The notes under the pieces are model-generated. The model did no database searches. It was given only the letters and a program-made list of their open reading frames with translations, and had not been told where the DNA came from. Position numbers and translations under genes: made by a program. 43,885 nucleotides of DNA, from assembly GCA_030531435.1 (NCBI GenBank), contig JAUNNN010000012.1, positions 1 to 43,885 of the forward strand, in the 5' to 3' direction. Positions 7,894-16,171 of the stretch are shown piece by piece; position 1 is the stretch's first letter; the number at the start of each line of letters is the position of its first letter. Source of the stretch: Lachnospiraceae bacterium. GTDB taxonomy: Bacteria > Bacillota > Clostridia > Lachnospirales > Lachnospiraceae.

Positions 7894-9126
7894 CTAGCGT
7901 CTTTTTTTGTTCAATAGATATGAAAGTTTCATGTTTGTGTTATAAAAATCCTTTGTCGTACAACCAGCTCTTCCACCACCTGCGCAAGCACAGGCACATG
8001 CGCATGCACATGAGCTATGAGCACATGAGCTGTGATGTCCTCCTCCAGATCTTGTAACTGGCACAGAACGTGGAACATGAATAACATTAACTCGTACGTA
8101 TCTGTTAGGTGATGATAGTTTATAATCACCCTTTTCCATATACTTAAACGCTTCTTTATATTCACCAAATGGGCTCTCATCCTTAATCTCGTGTTTACTC
8201 TTGATCATATTTGTTCCACAGTAGCTACACTTATCACTTCCCTCATCTCTGGAGCCACCACAGTTAGGGCATGAAGGATAGTAGTCAATAATTGTACGTG
8301 TAATTTTTCGCTCGCCAGATAACCTGAATCCACTTAATGAATTATATACCACTGCAATGATAATAAATGGGACAGCAAATGGAGCTATCATTAACGCACA
8401 AATAAATATCATAAATATCACAACAAGTATGATGAAGAAAATATTAGCAATTAATGAATGTTCTTTAAAATTCCAGTCATTGTCTTTTTCTGTCGCAGCA
8501 TACTTATTCAAATCAAATCCATATGCATTAGTTGGATATCTTAATGTTACTGTTTTCTTTTCACCAGGATTCAAATGGCATGACCATGTATTATACCCAT
8601 TATCAATAATGCAATCATTTGTCCAACTATCAACCTTATCGTTGTTCCATCTGATTGTAAGATTATCAACCTCTATATCATCAAACCATCCAGGAGTAAA
8701 TGTATATTCAACATATCCATCATCTGGATGAGCCTGATACATATAGTCCATATGGGCAATAAACGAAAAGTCTACAACATCTCCAGCATAGTATTTATCA
8801 TAAAAATACACATTGGCATATGAACCACCAGATGTTTTCTTTTCGATTCTTTTTATGTTAGAAGTTACTGGTGCTAATTCCAAAATGTGATTATTTGGTA
8901 AACCAATCTTTGACCATTCAAGAGGTCCTTCAGAGCTCGAATCAAGAACCTTCCAGGAAATATCATATTTAATGAATAGAGTGGCATCATCACTAACATC
9001 AACTGTAACTACATAGTTAAGAATTTCATCAAGAGGCTTGGCATTTACATTGTATGATATTGTCAGTCCAATAAACAGTACAGCAAGTGTGGTACAAATA
9101 TATTTAAGAATTTTGTTTGTCTTCAT
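7894..9126 (-). CDS. membrane protein with zinc ribbon and Cys-Ala repeat tail; candidate radical SAM substrate
   Basis: 410 residues. Signal peptide 1-29 (cut near VNA); extracytoplasmic beta-rich domain ~30-222, resembling DUF2207-type proteins in layout; hydrophobic block ~226-262 that could be one long or two short membrane helices; zinc ribbon with C286, C289, C300, C303; then a low-complexity tail. The tail has HHSSC, AHSSC and five Cys-Ala pairs (C368, C373, C375, C377, C379, C381), then GGGRAGC (C389) and a basic end KKRR. Alanine and cysteine codons vary within the repeat, so it is kept at protein level and is not recent slippage. The ATG overlaps the stop of the radical SAM gene (TAATG), implying coupled translation. 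That the tail is modified by the enzyme is inference. Confidence 0.75.
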   Translation of the reverse strand: MKTNKILKYICTTLAVLFIGLTISYNVNAKPLDEILNYVVTVDVSDDATLFIKYDISWKVLDSSSEGPLEWSKIGLPNNHILELAPVTSNIKRIEKKTSGGSYANVYFYDKYYAGDVVDFSFIAHMDYMYQAHPDDGYVEYTFTPGWFDDIEVDNLTIRWNNDKVDSWTNDCIIDNGYNTWSCHLNPGEKKTVTLRYPTNAYGFDLNKYAATEKDNDWNFKEHSLIANIFFIILVVIFMIFICALMIAPFAVPFIIIAVVYNSLSGFRLSGERKITRTIIDYYPSCPNCGGSRDEGSDKCSYCGTNMIKSKHEIKDESPFGEYKEAFKYMEKGDYKLSSPNRYVRVNVIHVPRSVPVTRSGGGHHSSCAHSSCACACACACAGGGRAGCTTKDFYNTNMKLSYLLNKKRR

Positions 9127-10511
9127 TATTTCTGTACCTCCTCTGATTTATTCTGTCTTAGAGGACATTCTCCTGTCTGCCCTGCAGAGAATGCTCTTCT
9201 TATTTTGCATTCATCATTATTCCATATTGATAACCAGTCATCCTTCAACATATTTCCAAGTGGTTTATCAGAAAGGTCACTCTGACATGGGACAACATTT
9301 CCTCCAGGTGTAATAGCCATATTGCTGAGACATGCACCACACGTTGGCTTATTTAAACCATATTTTTCAAAAAACTCTTCCTTTATCCAGCCAGGTGATG
9401 TAAAGCTAATTTCCATTCCATTGCTGTTACAGTAATCAACTGCCTCTGAGAGAATTTCTTCTAACTCTGCAGATGAAAGCTGAAGTGATTCAGATGTCTC
9501 ACTTAGCGCATTACCTGTTGTAATAAGTCCTGAACATGTTACATACATAACTCCGTGCTCTTTCAAAAACTCAAGAGTTTTCACATATTCTTTATTTAAT
9601 GAACAAAGAGGAGTGTTAATGCTTACATTAATTCCTGTAGAAACAGCATTATCTATTCCTGCGAGAGTATTCTGGTATTGACTAGCTCCAACAAGCTTAT
9701 TGTGAATTTCTTCATCAGATGAATAAAAAGTAATCTGTAAACTATCAAGAGACACCTCTTTAAGTTTTTCACAATACTCTTTTGTTAATTTAATTCCGTT
9801 GGTGTTAAGTCTTGTTACAAACCACTGAGCATAGTCTATTAGTTCAAATAAATCTTCTCGCATAGTAGGCTCACCACCAGTAAATGTTACCTGTGGAATA
9901 CATGCTTCTCTACATTTATCTATTATCTTCTTCCATTCTTCTGTACTAAGTTCATTCTCTGATACAAGATTCTGACCTGCAGCATAACAGTGAATACAGT
10001 TCTGATTACAATGCCAACTTCCATTTTTTGTCATGGCAGATACAAGTAAATCCATTCTATGAGGGGCACTCATAAACTCAGCATACTCTCCAAGACTCAC
10101 ATACTGAATTTCTTCATCTGGAACTTCTCCGTAAGCCACCTGAGTAAATGTATGCATAATTGTATACAAATCATTTCTTAATCTGTTTTTGCTTATTAAT
10201 GGAAAAACTTTTCTTACACTTGCAACAGCGTTATCAACAATTACCTTACTGTCCCACTCTGTAACAGGTCTTCCATGGTATTTATTTACTTCTTTAATAA
10301 ATTCTGTTAGAAGTATTGCCCATGAAAAATTAACTGGAACAATATCTTGTCCATTTATAATTGCAACTGAAGCTTCTATAATTCCATCTACCATTTTAGG
10401 TGGAATAAGATGAATTCTAACAACACCTGGTCCTTCAGGATTAAGTGTTGTATGCATTACCTCATTAAAATTTTCTTTTGCATAATTAAGCATTCTCTTT
10501 GTTGGCTTCAT
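9126..10511 (-). CDS. radical SAM enzyme with Cys-rich SPASM-like C-terminus
   Basis: 461 residues. The radical SAM core has the [4Fe-4S] motif CX3CX2C (C168, C172, C175; CNQNCIHC), then TFTGGEPTMRED (GGEP at 212-215) and a TNG motif. The C-terminus has extra Cys (C391, C394, C409, C435, C449; CGAC, then TPGGNVVPCQSDL and LGN), as in SPASM domains that hold auxiliary clusters in peptide-modifying enzymes. The first ~150 residues are an extra, uncharacterised domain, possibly for substrate recognition. The start at 10511 is chosen for GGAG 9 bp upstream; an in-frame TTG at 10535 lacks support. It lies between two zinc-ribbon membrane protein genes. The reaction is not shown; thioether or other Cys-linked modification of the downstream protein is the leading guess. 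Confidence 0.88.
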   Translation of the reverse strand: MKPTKRMLNYAKENFNEVMHTTLNPEGPGVVRIHLIPPKMVDGIIEASVAIINGQDIVPVNFSWAILLTEFIKEVNKYHGRPVTEWDSKVIVDNAVASVRKVFPLISKNRLRNDLYTIMHTFTQVAYGEVPDEEIQYVSLGEYAEFMSAPHRMDLLVSAMTKNGSWHCNQNCIHCYAAGQNLVSENELSTEEWKKIIDKCREACIPQVTFTGGEPTMREDLFELIDYAQWFVTRLNTNGIKLTKEYCEKLKEVSLDSLQITFYSSDEEIHNKLVGASQYQNTLAGIDNAVSTGINVSINTPLCSLNKEYVKTLEFLKEHGVMYVTCSGLITTGNALSETSESLQLSSAELEEILSEAVDYCNSNGMEISFTSPGWIKEEFFEKYGLNKPTCGACLSNMAITPGGNVVPCQSDLSDKPLGNMLKDDWLSIWNNDECKIRRAFSAGQTGECPLRQNKSEEVQK

Positions 10512-10524
10512 AAGTTTCTCCAAA

Positions 10525-11145
10525 TTATTTATCAAAAATGTAGCTATCTTTATATCTCTTTAATCTAATCTGCGCACCTACAGGATACTTTTTTACTGTA
10601 AAAGGTGTTTTTAAAACCAAAATCTTAGGATCATATGCATCGTTTAACAAAATTCTCATGTTTAACTGTGGTCTTCCATTTACTACAGTCATAGAATCTT
10701 CATATCCTCTTAATGTTCCTGTAATAGGATCACCCGTTTTACACTTATGACCTTCTGTAAGTTGTTTAAACAAAGGGACTAGCGCTCCAATGCCAATAAG
10801 CCAGAACAGTGAGAAAAATGGGATAAGCCAGAATTCCAATATTCCGGTGCCCATAAATGCAATGCATACAATTGTAGGTACTATTACAAATGCTCCTCCA
10901 AATATAGGGCAGAATAATAAAAGAAAATCATCCTTTTCTCTAAGCTTTCCTTTTATTTCCTCATATTTATAGTCTTCAAGAGCATTGATTCTCTCCTGCT
11001 CTTCCATTTCATCTTTTGTTTCTTCTCTATTGGTCTTTGATTTAATTAATGACGCACCACAATAATCACACACATCGTTTCCAACATTGGCAGCACCACA
11101 TGATGGACAATATGGATGATATTCAACACTCTCGTATATACTCAT
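10525..11145 (-). CDS. zinc-ribbon membrane protein, first gene of the radical SAM operon
   Basis: 206 residues. N-terminal zinc ribbon with C13, C16, C26, C29 (CPSCG and CDYCG), a charged linker, two membrane helices (~74-98 and ~104-127), and a C-terminal ~75-residue beta-rich domain resembling the small domain of DUF3592-type proteins (ITGTLRGYED... YPVGAQIRLKRY). The ribbon and its flank (CDYCGASLIKSK) closely match the ribbon of the 410-residue protein two genes downstream (CSYCGTNMIKSK), so the two share a module. The stop is 13 bp before the radical SAM start. Function unknown; export, assembly or presentation of the modified protein is possible. Confidence 0.75.
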   Translation of the reverse strand: MSIYESVEYHPYCPSCGAANVGNDVCDYCGASLIKSKTNREETKDEMEEQERINALEDYKYEEIKGKLREKDDFLLLFCPIFGGAFVIVPTIVCIAFMGTGILEFWLIPFFSLFWLIGIGALVPLFKQLTEGHKCKTGDPITGTLRGYEDSMTVVNGRPQLNMRILLNDAYDPKILVLKTPFTVKKYPVGAQIRLKRYKDSYIFDK

Positions 11146-11184
11146 TTAATTTCCTTTCTGATAGATCACATCATAATCATGAAA

Positions 11185-11214
11185 ATTCTACCATACATAT
11201 ATTTTTTTACGCAA
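11185..11214 (-). promoter_or_regulatory. promoter of the radical SAM operon
   Basis: Minus strand: -35 TTGCGT (11214-11209), 18-bp spacer, -10 TAGAAT (11190-11185), followed 40 bp on by the AAAGGAAA ribosome binding site of the zinc-ribbon gene. It makes 11145-7894 a self-contained three-gene unit. Confidence 0.5.
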
Positions 11215-11228
11215 TTATTGAAGCTCTT

Positions 11229-12194
11229 TTATCCTAGATAAACATCAAGTATATTCTTGTAATCTCGCAGAGTATTACATTTCTGAATTTTTTTCAGAAC
11301 TTTTGCTGGTTCGTCAAATAAATTGCTCATGTATACCCATAATTCTTTAAGCTTAAATAACGTATTTCTATCACCAGACATAATCTCTGCATAGTTATTC
11401 ATTAGTTCTAAATTAAACTCCTTAAATGAGGCAGTATGTATAATCTCTTTATCAGTTAATAGATTACTATTTTTATCAGATTCTCTTGATTTTATATTGC
11501 ACGCAAGGGATGGATTAGTAAGAAGTCCTCTTCCTATCATCACTGCATCAAGCTCTGGCATTTTATCAATAACATCTTCACAGTCACTAACTGAATAAAT
11601 ATCACCGTTGTAGCTAACTGTCATACCCACTTCTTTGATTCGGAATAAAGTTTCTTTCATGAGAGATCTGTCAGCTTTTCCGTTATAAAAATCCTCTCTT
11701 ATTCTTGGATGAACAATTAATTCCTTAAGCGGAAACTTTTTATAAATATCAAGTAACCTGTTCCACTCTTCATATTCAGAATATCCAACTCTTGTTTTTA
11801 CTGAGATTTTCATATCAGACTTACTAAATATCTCATCAAGAAGCTTTTCTAACTTCTCTGGATAAATAAGTATCCCAGCTCCCTTTCCTTTAGCTGTCAC
11901 TGTGCCAGAAGGACATCCAAAATTAAGATTAATGTGATCATAGCCGAGTTCTTTTATTTGTGATGATGTGTATAAAAACTCCTCAGCATCAGAAGTCATT
12001 ACCTGAGGAATTAAATTTATTCCATTATTATTTTCAGGAAGAATATCATTTAATTCCTTATAATTTAACTTTTTATTTTTATGAGTAGAAATAAAAGGGC
12101 TGAAATATGTATCAATTCCGCCATAATAATTTTTAAGTGCTTTTCTGTATATGTATGTTGTTATGCTCTCCATTGGAGCGAGTTCAATTCTCAC
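11229..12194 (-). CDS. tRNA-dihydrouridine synthase family protein
   Basis: A 321-residue FMN-dependent TIM-barrel enzyme that reduces uridine to dihydrouridine in tRNA. Motifs: LAPMES near the N-terminus (the usual LAPM site), catalytic C94 in LNFGCPSGTV, KTRVGY for FMN and RNA contacts, VHPR, and MIGRGLLTNPSLA for phosphate binding. The start is a GTG with AGGA about 9 bp upstream; starting at the later ATG would cut the first strand. The exact Dus subtype is not clear from sequence alone. Confidence 0.9.
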   Translation of the reverse strand: MRIELAPMESITTYIYRKALKNYYGGIDTYFSPFISTHKNKKLNYKELNDILPENNNGINLIPQVMTSDAEEFLYTSSQIKELGYDHINLNFGCPSGTVTAKGKGAGILIYPEKLEKLLDEIFSKSDMKISVKTRVGYSEYEEWNRLLDIYKKFPLKELIVHPRIREDFYNGKADRSLMKETLFRIKEVGMTVSYNGDIYSVSDCEDVIDKMPELDAVMIGRGLLTNPSLACNIKSRESDKNSNLLTDKEIIHTASFKEFNLELMNNYAEIMSGDRNTLFKLKELWVYMSNLFDEPAKVLKKIQKCNTLRDYKNILDVYLG

Positions 12195-12209
12195 CTATTT
12201 ATCCTCATA

Positions 12210-12242
12210 AGGGACGCTTCTTTTGTCATATGGAGCGTCCCT
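12210..12242. repeat. inverted repeat upstream of the dihydrouridine synthase gene
   Basis: Perfect 9-bp arms AGGGACGCT (12210-12218) and AGCGTCCCT (12234-12242) around a 15-nt loop, 16 bp before the GTG start of the gene at 11229-12194. There is no T tract on the minus strand, so it is more likely a leader hairpin or second transcription barrier than a true terminator. Confidence 0.5.
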
Positions 12243-12256
12243 CTGTCATACTAGAA

Positions 12257-12296
12257 TATTATAAAAGACGATGCCATTGCACCGTCTTTTATAATA
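12257..12296 (-). terminator. terminator of the small gene at 12330-12482
   Basis: A 14-bp stem, TATTATAAAAGACG (12257-12270) with CGTCTTTTATAATA (12283-12296), and a 12-nt loop; the minus-strand 3' side is T-rich. It lies 33 bp past the small gene's stop. Confidence 0.7.
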
Positions 12297-12329
12297 ACAA
12301 ATGAATACCTATAATATCCACATTTAACC

Positions 12330-12482
12330 TTAATTAATTTTCTCGCCTGCAAGCATTCCTAATGCTCTTTCAAGTCCTCTTGCAACAAAATCCTCAAATC
12401 CAGGCTCTTTTGCACCAACGAGACCGTATAATGTTGTCTCCATGTGCTTCTGTTCTGCTTCATAACGTACTTCTTCTGTCAT
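12330..12482 (-). CDS. 50-residue small protein
   Basis: A short reading frame, MTEEVRYEAEQKHMET to ALGMLAGEKIN, 50 codons plus TAA. It has a proper ribosome binding site (AAGAGGT 7-8 bp before ATG), an upstream promoter (12553-12581) and its own terminator (12257-12296), so it is a complete transcription unit. The protein is acidic at the start, has no membrane segment or Cys, and contains a central GAKEPGFEDFVARGLERALG stretch likely to form an amphipathic helix. I do not recognise it. Confidence 0.7.
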   Translation of the reverse strand: MTEEVRYEAEQKHMETTLYGLVGAKEPGFEDFVARGLERALGMLAGEKIN

Positions 12483-12507
12483 AATCTATACCTCTTATTA
12501 ATCAAGC

Positions 12508-12525
12508 TTTAGTTATATAACTAAA
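12508..12525. promoter_or_regulatory. 18-bp perfect palindrome in the small-gene leader
   Basis: TTTAGTTATATAACTAAA lies between the promoter (12553-12581) and the ribosome binding site of the 50-residue gene. Its symmetry and position fit a repressor operator just downstream of the transcription start, or a weak leader hairpin. Confidence 0.5.
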
Positions 12526-12552
12526 ACTCCCCTCCCTCAAAACTATGACTCT

Positions 12553-12581
12553 ATTATGAAATCGAACATCTTGTATTTCAA
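12553..12581 (-). promoter_or_regulatory. promoter of the 50-residue gene
   Basis: Minus strand: -35 TTGAAA (12581-12576), 17-bp spacer, -10 CATAAT (12558-12553). The rest of the gap to 12720 is AT-rich with one short palindrome, ACAAATATTTGT (12595-12606), and no further gene that I can support. Confidence 0.55.
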
Positions 12582-12720
12582 TCCATAGAATTATACAAAT
12601 ATTTGTGTATTTTTTTATGAATATCTCCATATTGAAATTATGGTCATTTTGTTCATGTCATATTTAAGTTTTATGTGATACTTTTAGAGGTAATTTTGTA
12701 GGATTATGTAAACCAAAGTC

Positions 12721-13818
12721 TTATTTTAAGTAACTTCTAATTACCTCCATAGCTTTTTCATTTTCTTCCCATAATGGACTATGAGCAGAATTTTTAAATT
12801 CATAAAAGGCTTTTCCATCAGAATCTATTTTTTCATATAATTTTTCCACATTACTAATTGGTGTTGTGTAGTCATAAGTTCCGCTTAGAAAAATAACTGG
12901 GACTTCATAAGAAAAATCTTCAACACTAGCTGAAGCCTCATTAAAATACACACTTTTTGAAAGAAGTGATTTACCCTTCCAGTAATTTATTTTTTCAGAT
13001 AAGGTATAACAATGGCTGAACATCTGTGGGAAGAAGATTCCTGTTGCATCTGACTTCATATCCTTAGTAGTTGCGCAGCCTGCTTTTAGTAGCATACCTT
13101 CCCAGTGACCATCATGATATTTTTTATTTAAAACAATATGTCCGTCTACTGTTTCAATCATGGACTCAAGCTTTTTAAGGTTTTTTGTATCACCATTTTT
13201 TTCAAAGATATCCTTCATGAAATAATATCCAGCTTCATGTCTTCCGTATCCTTCATTGGCAACCTGTCCCATTCCAAAATAGCAATAAATAAGTTCTGGA
13301 TGCTTTTTGGCAATATTTAAACCAAGCATTGTACCACCTGAATGAGCCATTAAATATACTTTTTCTGCGCCAAAACGTTCTTTTAAATAATTAATTATAA
13401 CTTCTGCATCTGCTGTCAGCTGTTCTTTTGTAATGTCATTTGGATTGATTTTAGAATCATAAGAAAGACCTTCACCTCTATAATCCCACCAGCATACAGT
13501 AAAGTCATCTTCAATGTCGTTTTTGTATGTATCATTCATCCAATACTGAGGCACTCCAGGACCACCTGATATAAATAGCATTACAGGATTATTTGTGTTT
13601 TTCCCCCTGATAATCATTCCGTTCTTGATACCATTTACGTCAAGATAGATTTTTTCTGCCACGCTGTTTTCTAAGACATTTCCATTATCATCTGTAAACT
13701 GTTTTATTTTTCCACTTCCAGTAACTACACATACTAAAATAAAAATTCCAATAACTATAACTAGTACTGCAATAAGTCCTAGAAGTATTTTTCCAATCAT
13801 TCTTAATAGACCTTTCAT
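12721..13818 (-). CDS. membrane-anchored alpha/beta hydrolase (proline iminopeptidase-like)
   Basis: 365 residues. One N-terminal membrane helix (~8-33) anchors an extracytoplasmic alpha/beta hydrolase domain. The oxyanion segment is SGGPG (~84-88). The nucleophile is S160 in MAHSGGT, where Ala replaces the first Gly of GxSxG; the acid is probably D316 (SGTYDYTTP) and the base H346 (NSAHSPLW). The HGGPG-like motif and WDYRGEGLS match proline iminopeptidase-like hydrolases, but the substrate cannot be read from the sequence. It stands alone, divergent from the MFS transporter with 256 bp between. Confidence 0.82.
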   Translation of the reverse strand: MKGLLRMIGKILLGLIAVLVIVIGIFILVCVVTGSGKIKQFTDDNGNVLENSVAEKIYLDVNGIKNGMIIRGKNTNNPVMLFISGGPGVPQYWMNDTYKNDIEDDFTVCWWDYRGEGLSYDSKINPNDITKEQLTADAEVIINYLKERFGAEKVYLMAHSGGTMLGLNIAKKHPELIYCYFGMGQVANEGYGRHEAGYYFMKDIFEKNGDTKNLKKLESMIETVDGHIVLNKKYHDGHWEGMLLKAGCATTKDMKSDATGIFFPQMFSHCYTLSEKINYWKGKSLLSKSVYFNEASASVEDFSYEVPVIFLSGTYDYTTPISNVEKLYEKIDSDGKAFYEFKNSAHSPLWEENEKAMEVIRSYLK

Positions 13819-14074
13819 AATATAAATAATCTCTCTTTGCTTTTCTAGATCATGAGCCTTTCTTCAATCTGAAGTAGCTTTTCATTACGCCAATCAGAGT
13901 TTTTCTTGCGTATAGCTTATCGTATCCATATACTATTTATATGTGTTTTTTATTACATATGTATCTATTTTACATTATGTATTTCAAATAGAAAATCATA
14001 TAAATTAACAAATATTAACCTGCTTTGTATTTATTTTCAACTATTTCTACAAAAAACAGGATTAGGATTGGCAA

Positions 14075-15262
14075 ATGAAAAAGAATTATAAAAAAACTCT
14101 CATAGCATGTTACCTTGGTTTTATTACTCAGGCAATATCAGCAAATTTTGCACCACTCTTATTTTTAAGATTTCATAAGGAATATAGTATTCCTTTAGGT
14201 CAAATCGCACTTATTTCAACGGCATTTTTCTTTACTCAGCTAATAGTTGATGTTTTGTGTGCGAAATTTGTTGATAAAATCGGCTATAGAAAAAGTATTG
14301 TCGCATCTGAAGTATGTTCAGCTCTTGGACTTATTGGGTTAGGATTCCTTCCAGGGTTATTCAGAAATCCATTCACAGGAATAATTATAAGCGTAATTGT
14401 ATATGCGATTGGAAGCGGACTTATTGAAGTACTTTGCAGTCCAATTGTAGAGGCTTGTCCTTTTGATAATAAAGAATCGGTAATGAGCCTTCTTCATTCG
14501 TTTTACTGCTGGGGTTCTGTTGGAGTAATTGCATTATCAACGCTCTTTTTTGCAGTATTTTCTATTGATAATTGGAAATGGCTTGCATGTATATGGGCAC
14601 TCGTTCCTCTCTATAACATTTACAATTTCATGGTTTGTCCTATTGAACATCTTGTAGAAGATGGAGAATCAATGAGCATTAGCGGTCTATTTAAAATTCC
14701 AATGTTTTGGGTTTCAATAATTCTCATGGTATGTGCAGGTGCATCGGAAATTTCAATGGCTCAGTGGGCGTCAGCATTCACAGAATCAGCTATTGGTCTT
14801 TCTAAAACCATTGGAGATTTGCTTGGACCTTGTTTATTTGCGGTAATGATGGGAATAAGTCGAGTTATATATGGAAAATATGGTGATAAATTAGACCTTA
14901 AAAATTATATGTTAGGATCTGGTCTATTATGTCTTATATGCTATATGCTTGCTGCGCTTTCACCAAATCCAGTAATTAGACTTATTGGTTGTATTGTATG
15001 TGGCTTTTCTGTAGCAATAATGTGGCCAGGAACAATTAGTATTTCATCTAAACAACTTCCAACAGGAGGAACCGCAATGTTTGCATTACTAGCAATGGCT
15101 GGCGATCTTGGTGGAGCCTTTGGACCTAGCCTTGTAGGAAATGTTTCACAGATGGCAAACGATGATTTACGTATAGGAATACTTGCAGGATCTATATTTC
15201 CAGTTATCTTAATTGTCTCAGTACTTATAATAAAAATTAAAAATATGAAAAAAGATGTATAA
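14075..15262 (+). CDS. MFS transporter
   Basis: A 395-residue membrane protein with about 12 hydrophobic helices in two halves. The loop between helices 2 and 3 carries CAKFVDKIGYRKS, the standard MFS motif A region (GxxxDRxGRR-like), repeated in the second half as YGKYGDKLDLK. The family moves sugars, organic acids or drugs, and the substrate is not evident. It is convergent with the aldolase gene and shares a terminator with it (15264-15291); proximity to the sugar catabolic block suggests a carbohydrate or sugar-acid substrate. The ribosome binding site AGGATTGG precedes the start. Confidence 0.85.
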   Translation: MKKNYKKTLIACYLGFITQAISANFAPLLFLRFHKEYSIPLGQIALISTAFFFTQLIVDVLCAKFVDKIGYRKSIVASEVCSALGLIGLGFLPGLFRNPFTGIIISVIVYAIGSGLIEVLCSPIVEACPFDNKESVMSLLHSFYCWGSVGVIALSTLFFAVFSIDNWKWLACIWALVPLYNIYNFMVCPIEHLVEDGESMSISGLFKIPMFWVSIILMVCAGASEISMAQWASAFTESAIGLSKTIGDLLGPCLFAVMMGISRVIYGKYGDKLDLKNYMLGSGLLCLICYMLAALSPNPVIRLIGCIVCGFSVAIMWPGTISISSKQLPTGGTAMFALLAMAGDLGGAFGPSLVGNVSQMANDDLRIGILAGSIFPVILIVSVLIIKIKNMKKDV

Positions 15263-15263
15263 A

Positions 15264-15291
15264 AAAGGAAGTGCATGTATGTACTTCCTTT
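15264..15291. terminator. bidirectional terminator between MFS and aldolase genes
   Basis: AAAGGAAGT (15264-15272) pairs with ACTTCCTTT (15283-15291), with A-rich sequence on the left and CATTTTTG on the right, serving both convergent transcripts. Confidence 0.8.
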
Positions 15292-15300
15292 CATTTTTGT

Positions 15301-16146
15301 CTATATTCGATTTGCAGAACCAAACAGATTAATTTTCTCTCTGACAACAGCCTTCATGGCATCTATTTCATAAGGGATAAGTCCCATCATTGTTTTAGCT
15401 CCGGCCTTGAGTCCTTCCTCAATTCCCTGCTTTCCAGCTTTATCAATATCAGTAAAAATATTAACCTTACAAATTCCTCTCTTTACAGCCTCTCTAAAGT
15501 CATCATCAGCAAGACCACTACCACCATGAAGAACAAGTGGAAGGTTTGTTTTATTTGAAATAGCTGAAATTCTTTCAAAATCAAGCTTTGGTGGAAACTT
15601 ATAATCACCATGAGCATTTCCAACTGCAATCGCTAAGGAATCAACTCCTGTTTTATTTACGTAGTCAAGAGCAACCTCTGGATCAGTAAACCATGCACTA
15701 GGATCATCTAACTTACCTGCACCTTCGTTATCACCAACATGACCTAATTCACCTTCAACTGTTATGCCAAGCTTATGACATCTATTAACCATATCTGCCA
15801 CTTTTTCAACATTTACATCATAACTTTCTGTAGAACAGTCATACATTATTGAAGTAAATCCAAGATTCATTGCCTCAATACATTTTTCTAAAGTAAGACC
15901 ATGATCATAGTGAACACAAACCGGAACTTTTGCTTTTTCTGCCATTGGAATAAGGTATTCAGAAACCCTTTCTAAAGACATTGCAGGTAACAATATTTCT
16001 GCTGTACCAACCATTACAGGGGCATTCATTTCCTCTGATGTTTCAATAATTGCCCTTGCCATCTCAACATTTACCGCATTAAAAAAACCAACTCCATATC
16101 CTGATTTCTTTGCAGGAAGGAGAATATCATTCATGTTTACTAACAT
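15301..16146 (-). CDS. class II (zinc) fructose-bisphosphate-type aldolase
   Basis: A 281-residue TIM-barrel zinc aldolase of the FbaA/GatY/KbaY/IolJ group. D81 and H82 in HYDHG, E131 and E133 around VEGELGHVG, H179 (GNAHGDYKFPP) and H207 (LVLHGGSG) supply zinc and catalytic contacts. It cleaves a phosphorylated ketose or sugar acid to DHAP and an aldehyde. Its setting beside an aldo/keto reductase and a PfkB kinase suggests a dedicated sugar pathway and not central glycolysis. The start has AAAGGA 7 bp upstream; the gene lies 25 bp after the reductase and is probably co-transcribed. Confidence 0.88.
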   Translation of the reverse strand: MLVNMNDILLPAKKSGYGVGFFNAVNVEMARAIIETSEEMNAPVMVGTAEILLPAMSLERVSEYLIPMAEKAKVPVCVHYDHGLTLEKCIEAMNLGFTSIMYDCSTESYDVNVEKVADMVNRCHKLGITVEGELGHVGDNEGAGKLDDPSAWFTDPEVALDYVNKTGVDSLAIAVGNAHGDYKFPPKLDFERISAISNKTNLPLVLHGGSGLADDDFREAVKRGICKVNIFTDIDKAGKQGIEEGLKAGAKTMMGLIPYEIDAMKAVVREKINLFGSANRI

Positions 16147-16171
16147 TTCATTGTCCTTTCAGAATAAATAA

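Noticed and set aside
8357-8731. Plus-strand frame opposite the Cys-Ala tail protein gene
   Set aside because: Antisense to a membrane-helix region, giving artificial hydrophobicity; no start signals.
13906-14091. Small hydrophobic frame before the MFS gene
   Set aside because: No ribosome binding site, overlaps the MFS start, and the composition reflects AT-rich intergenic DNA.
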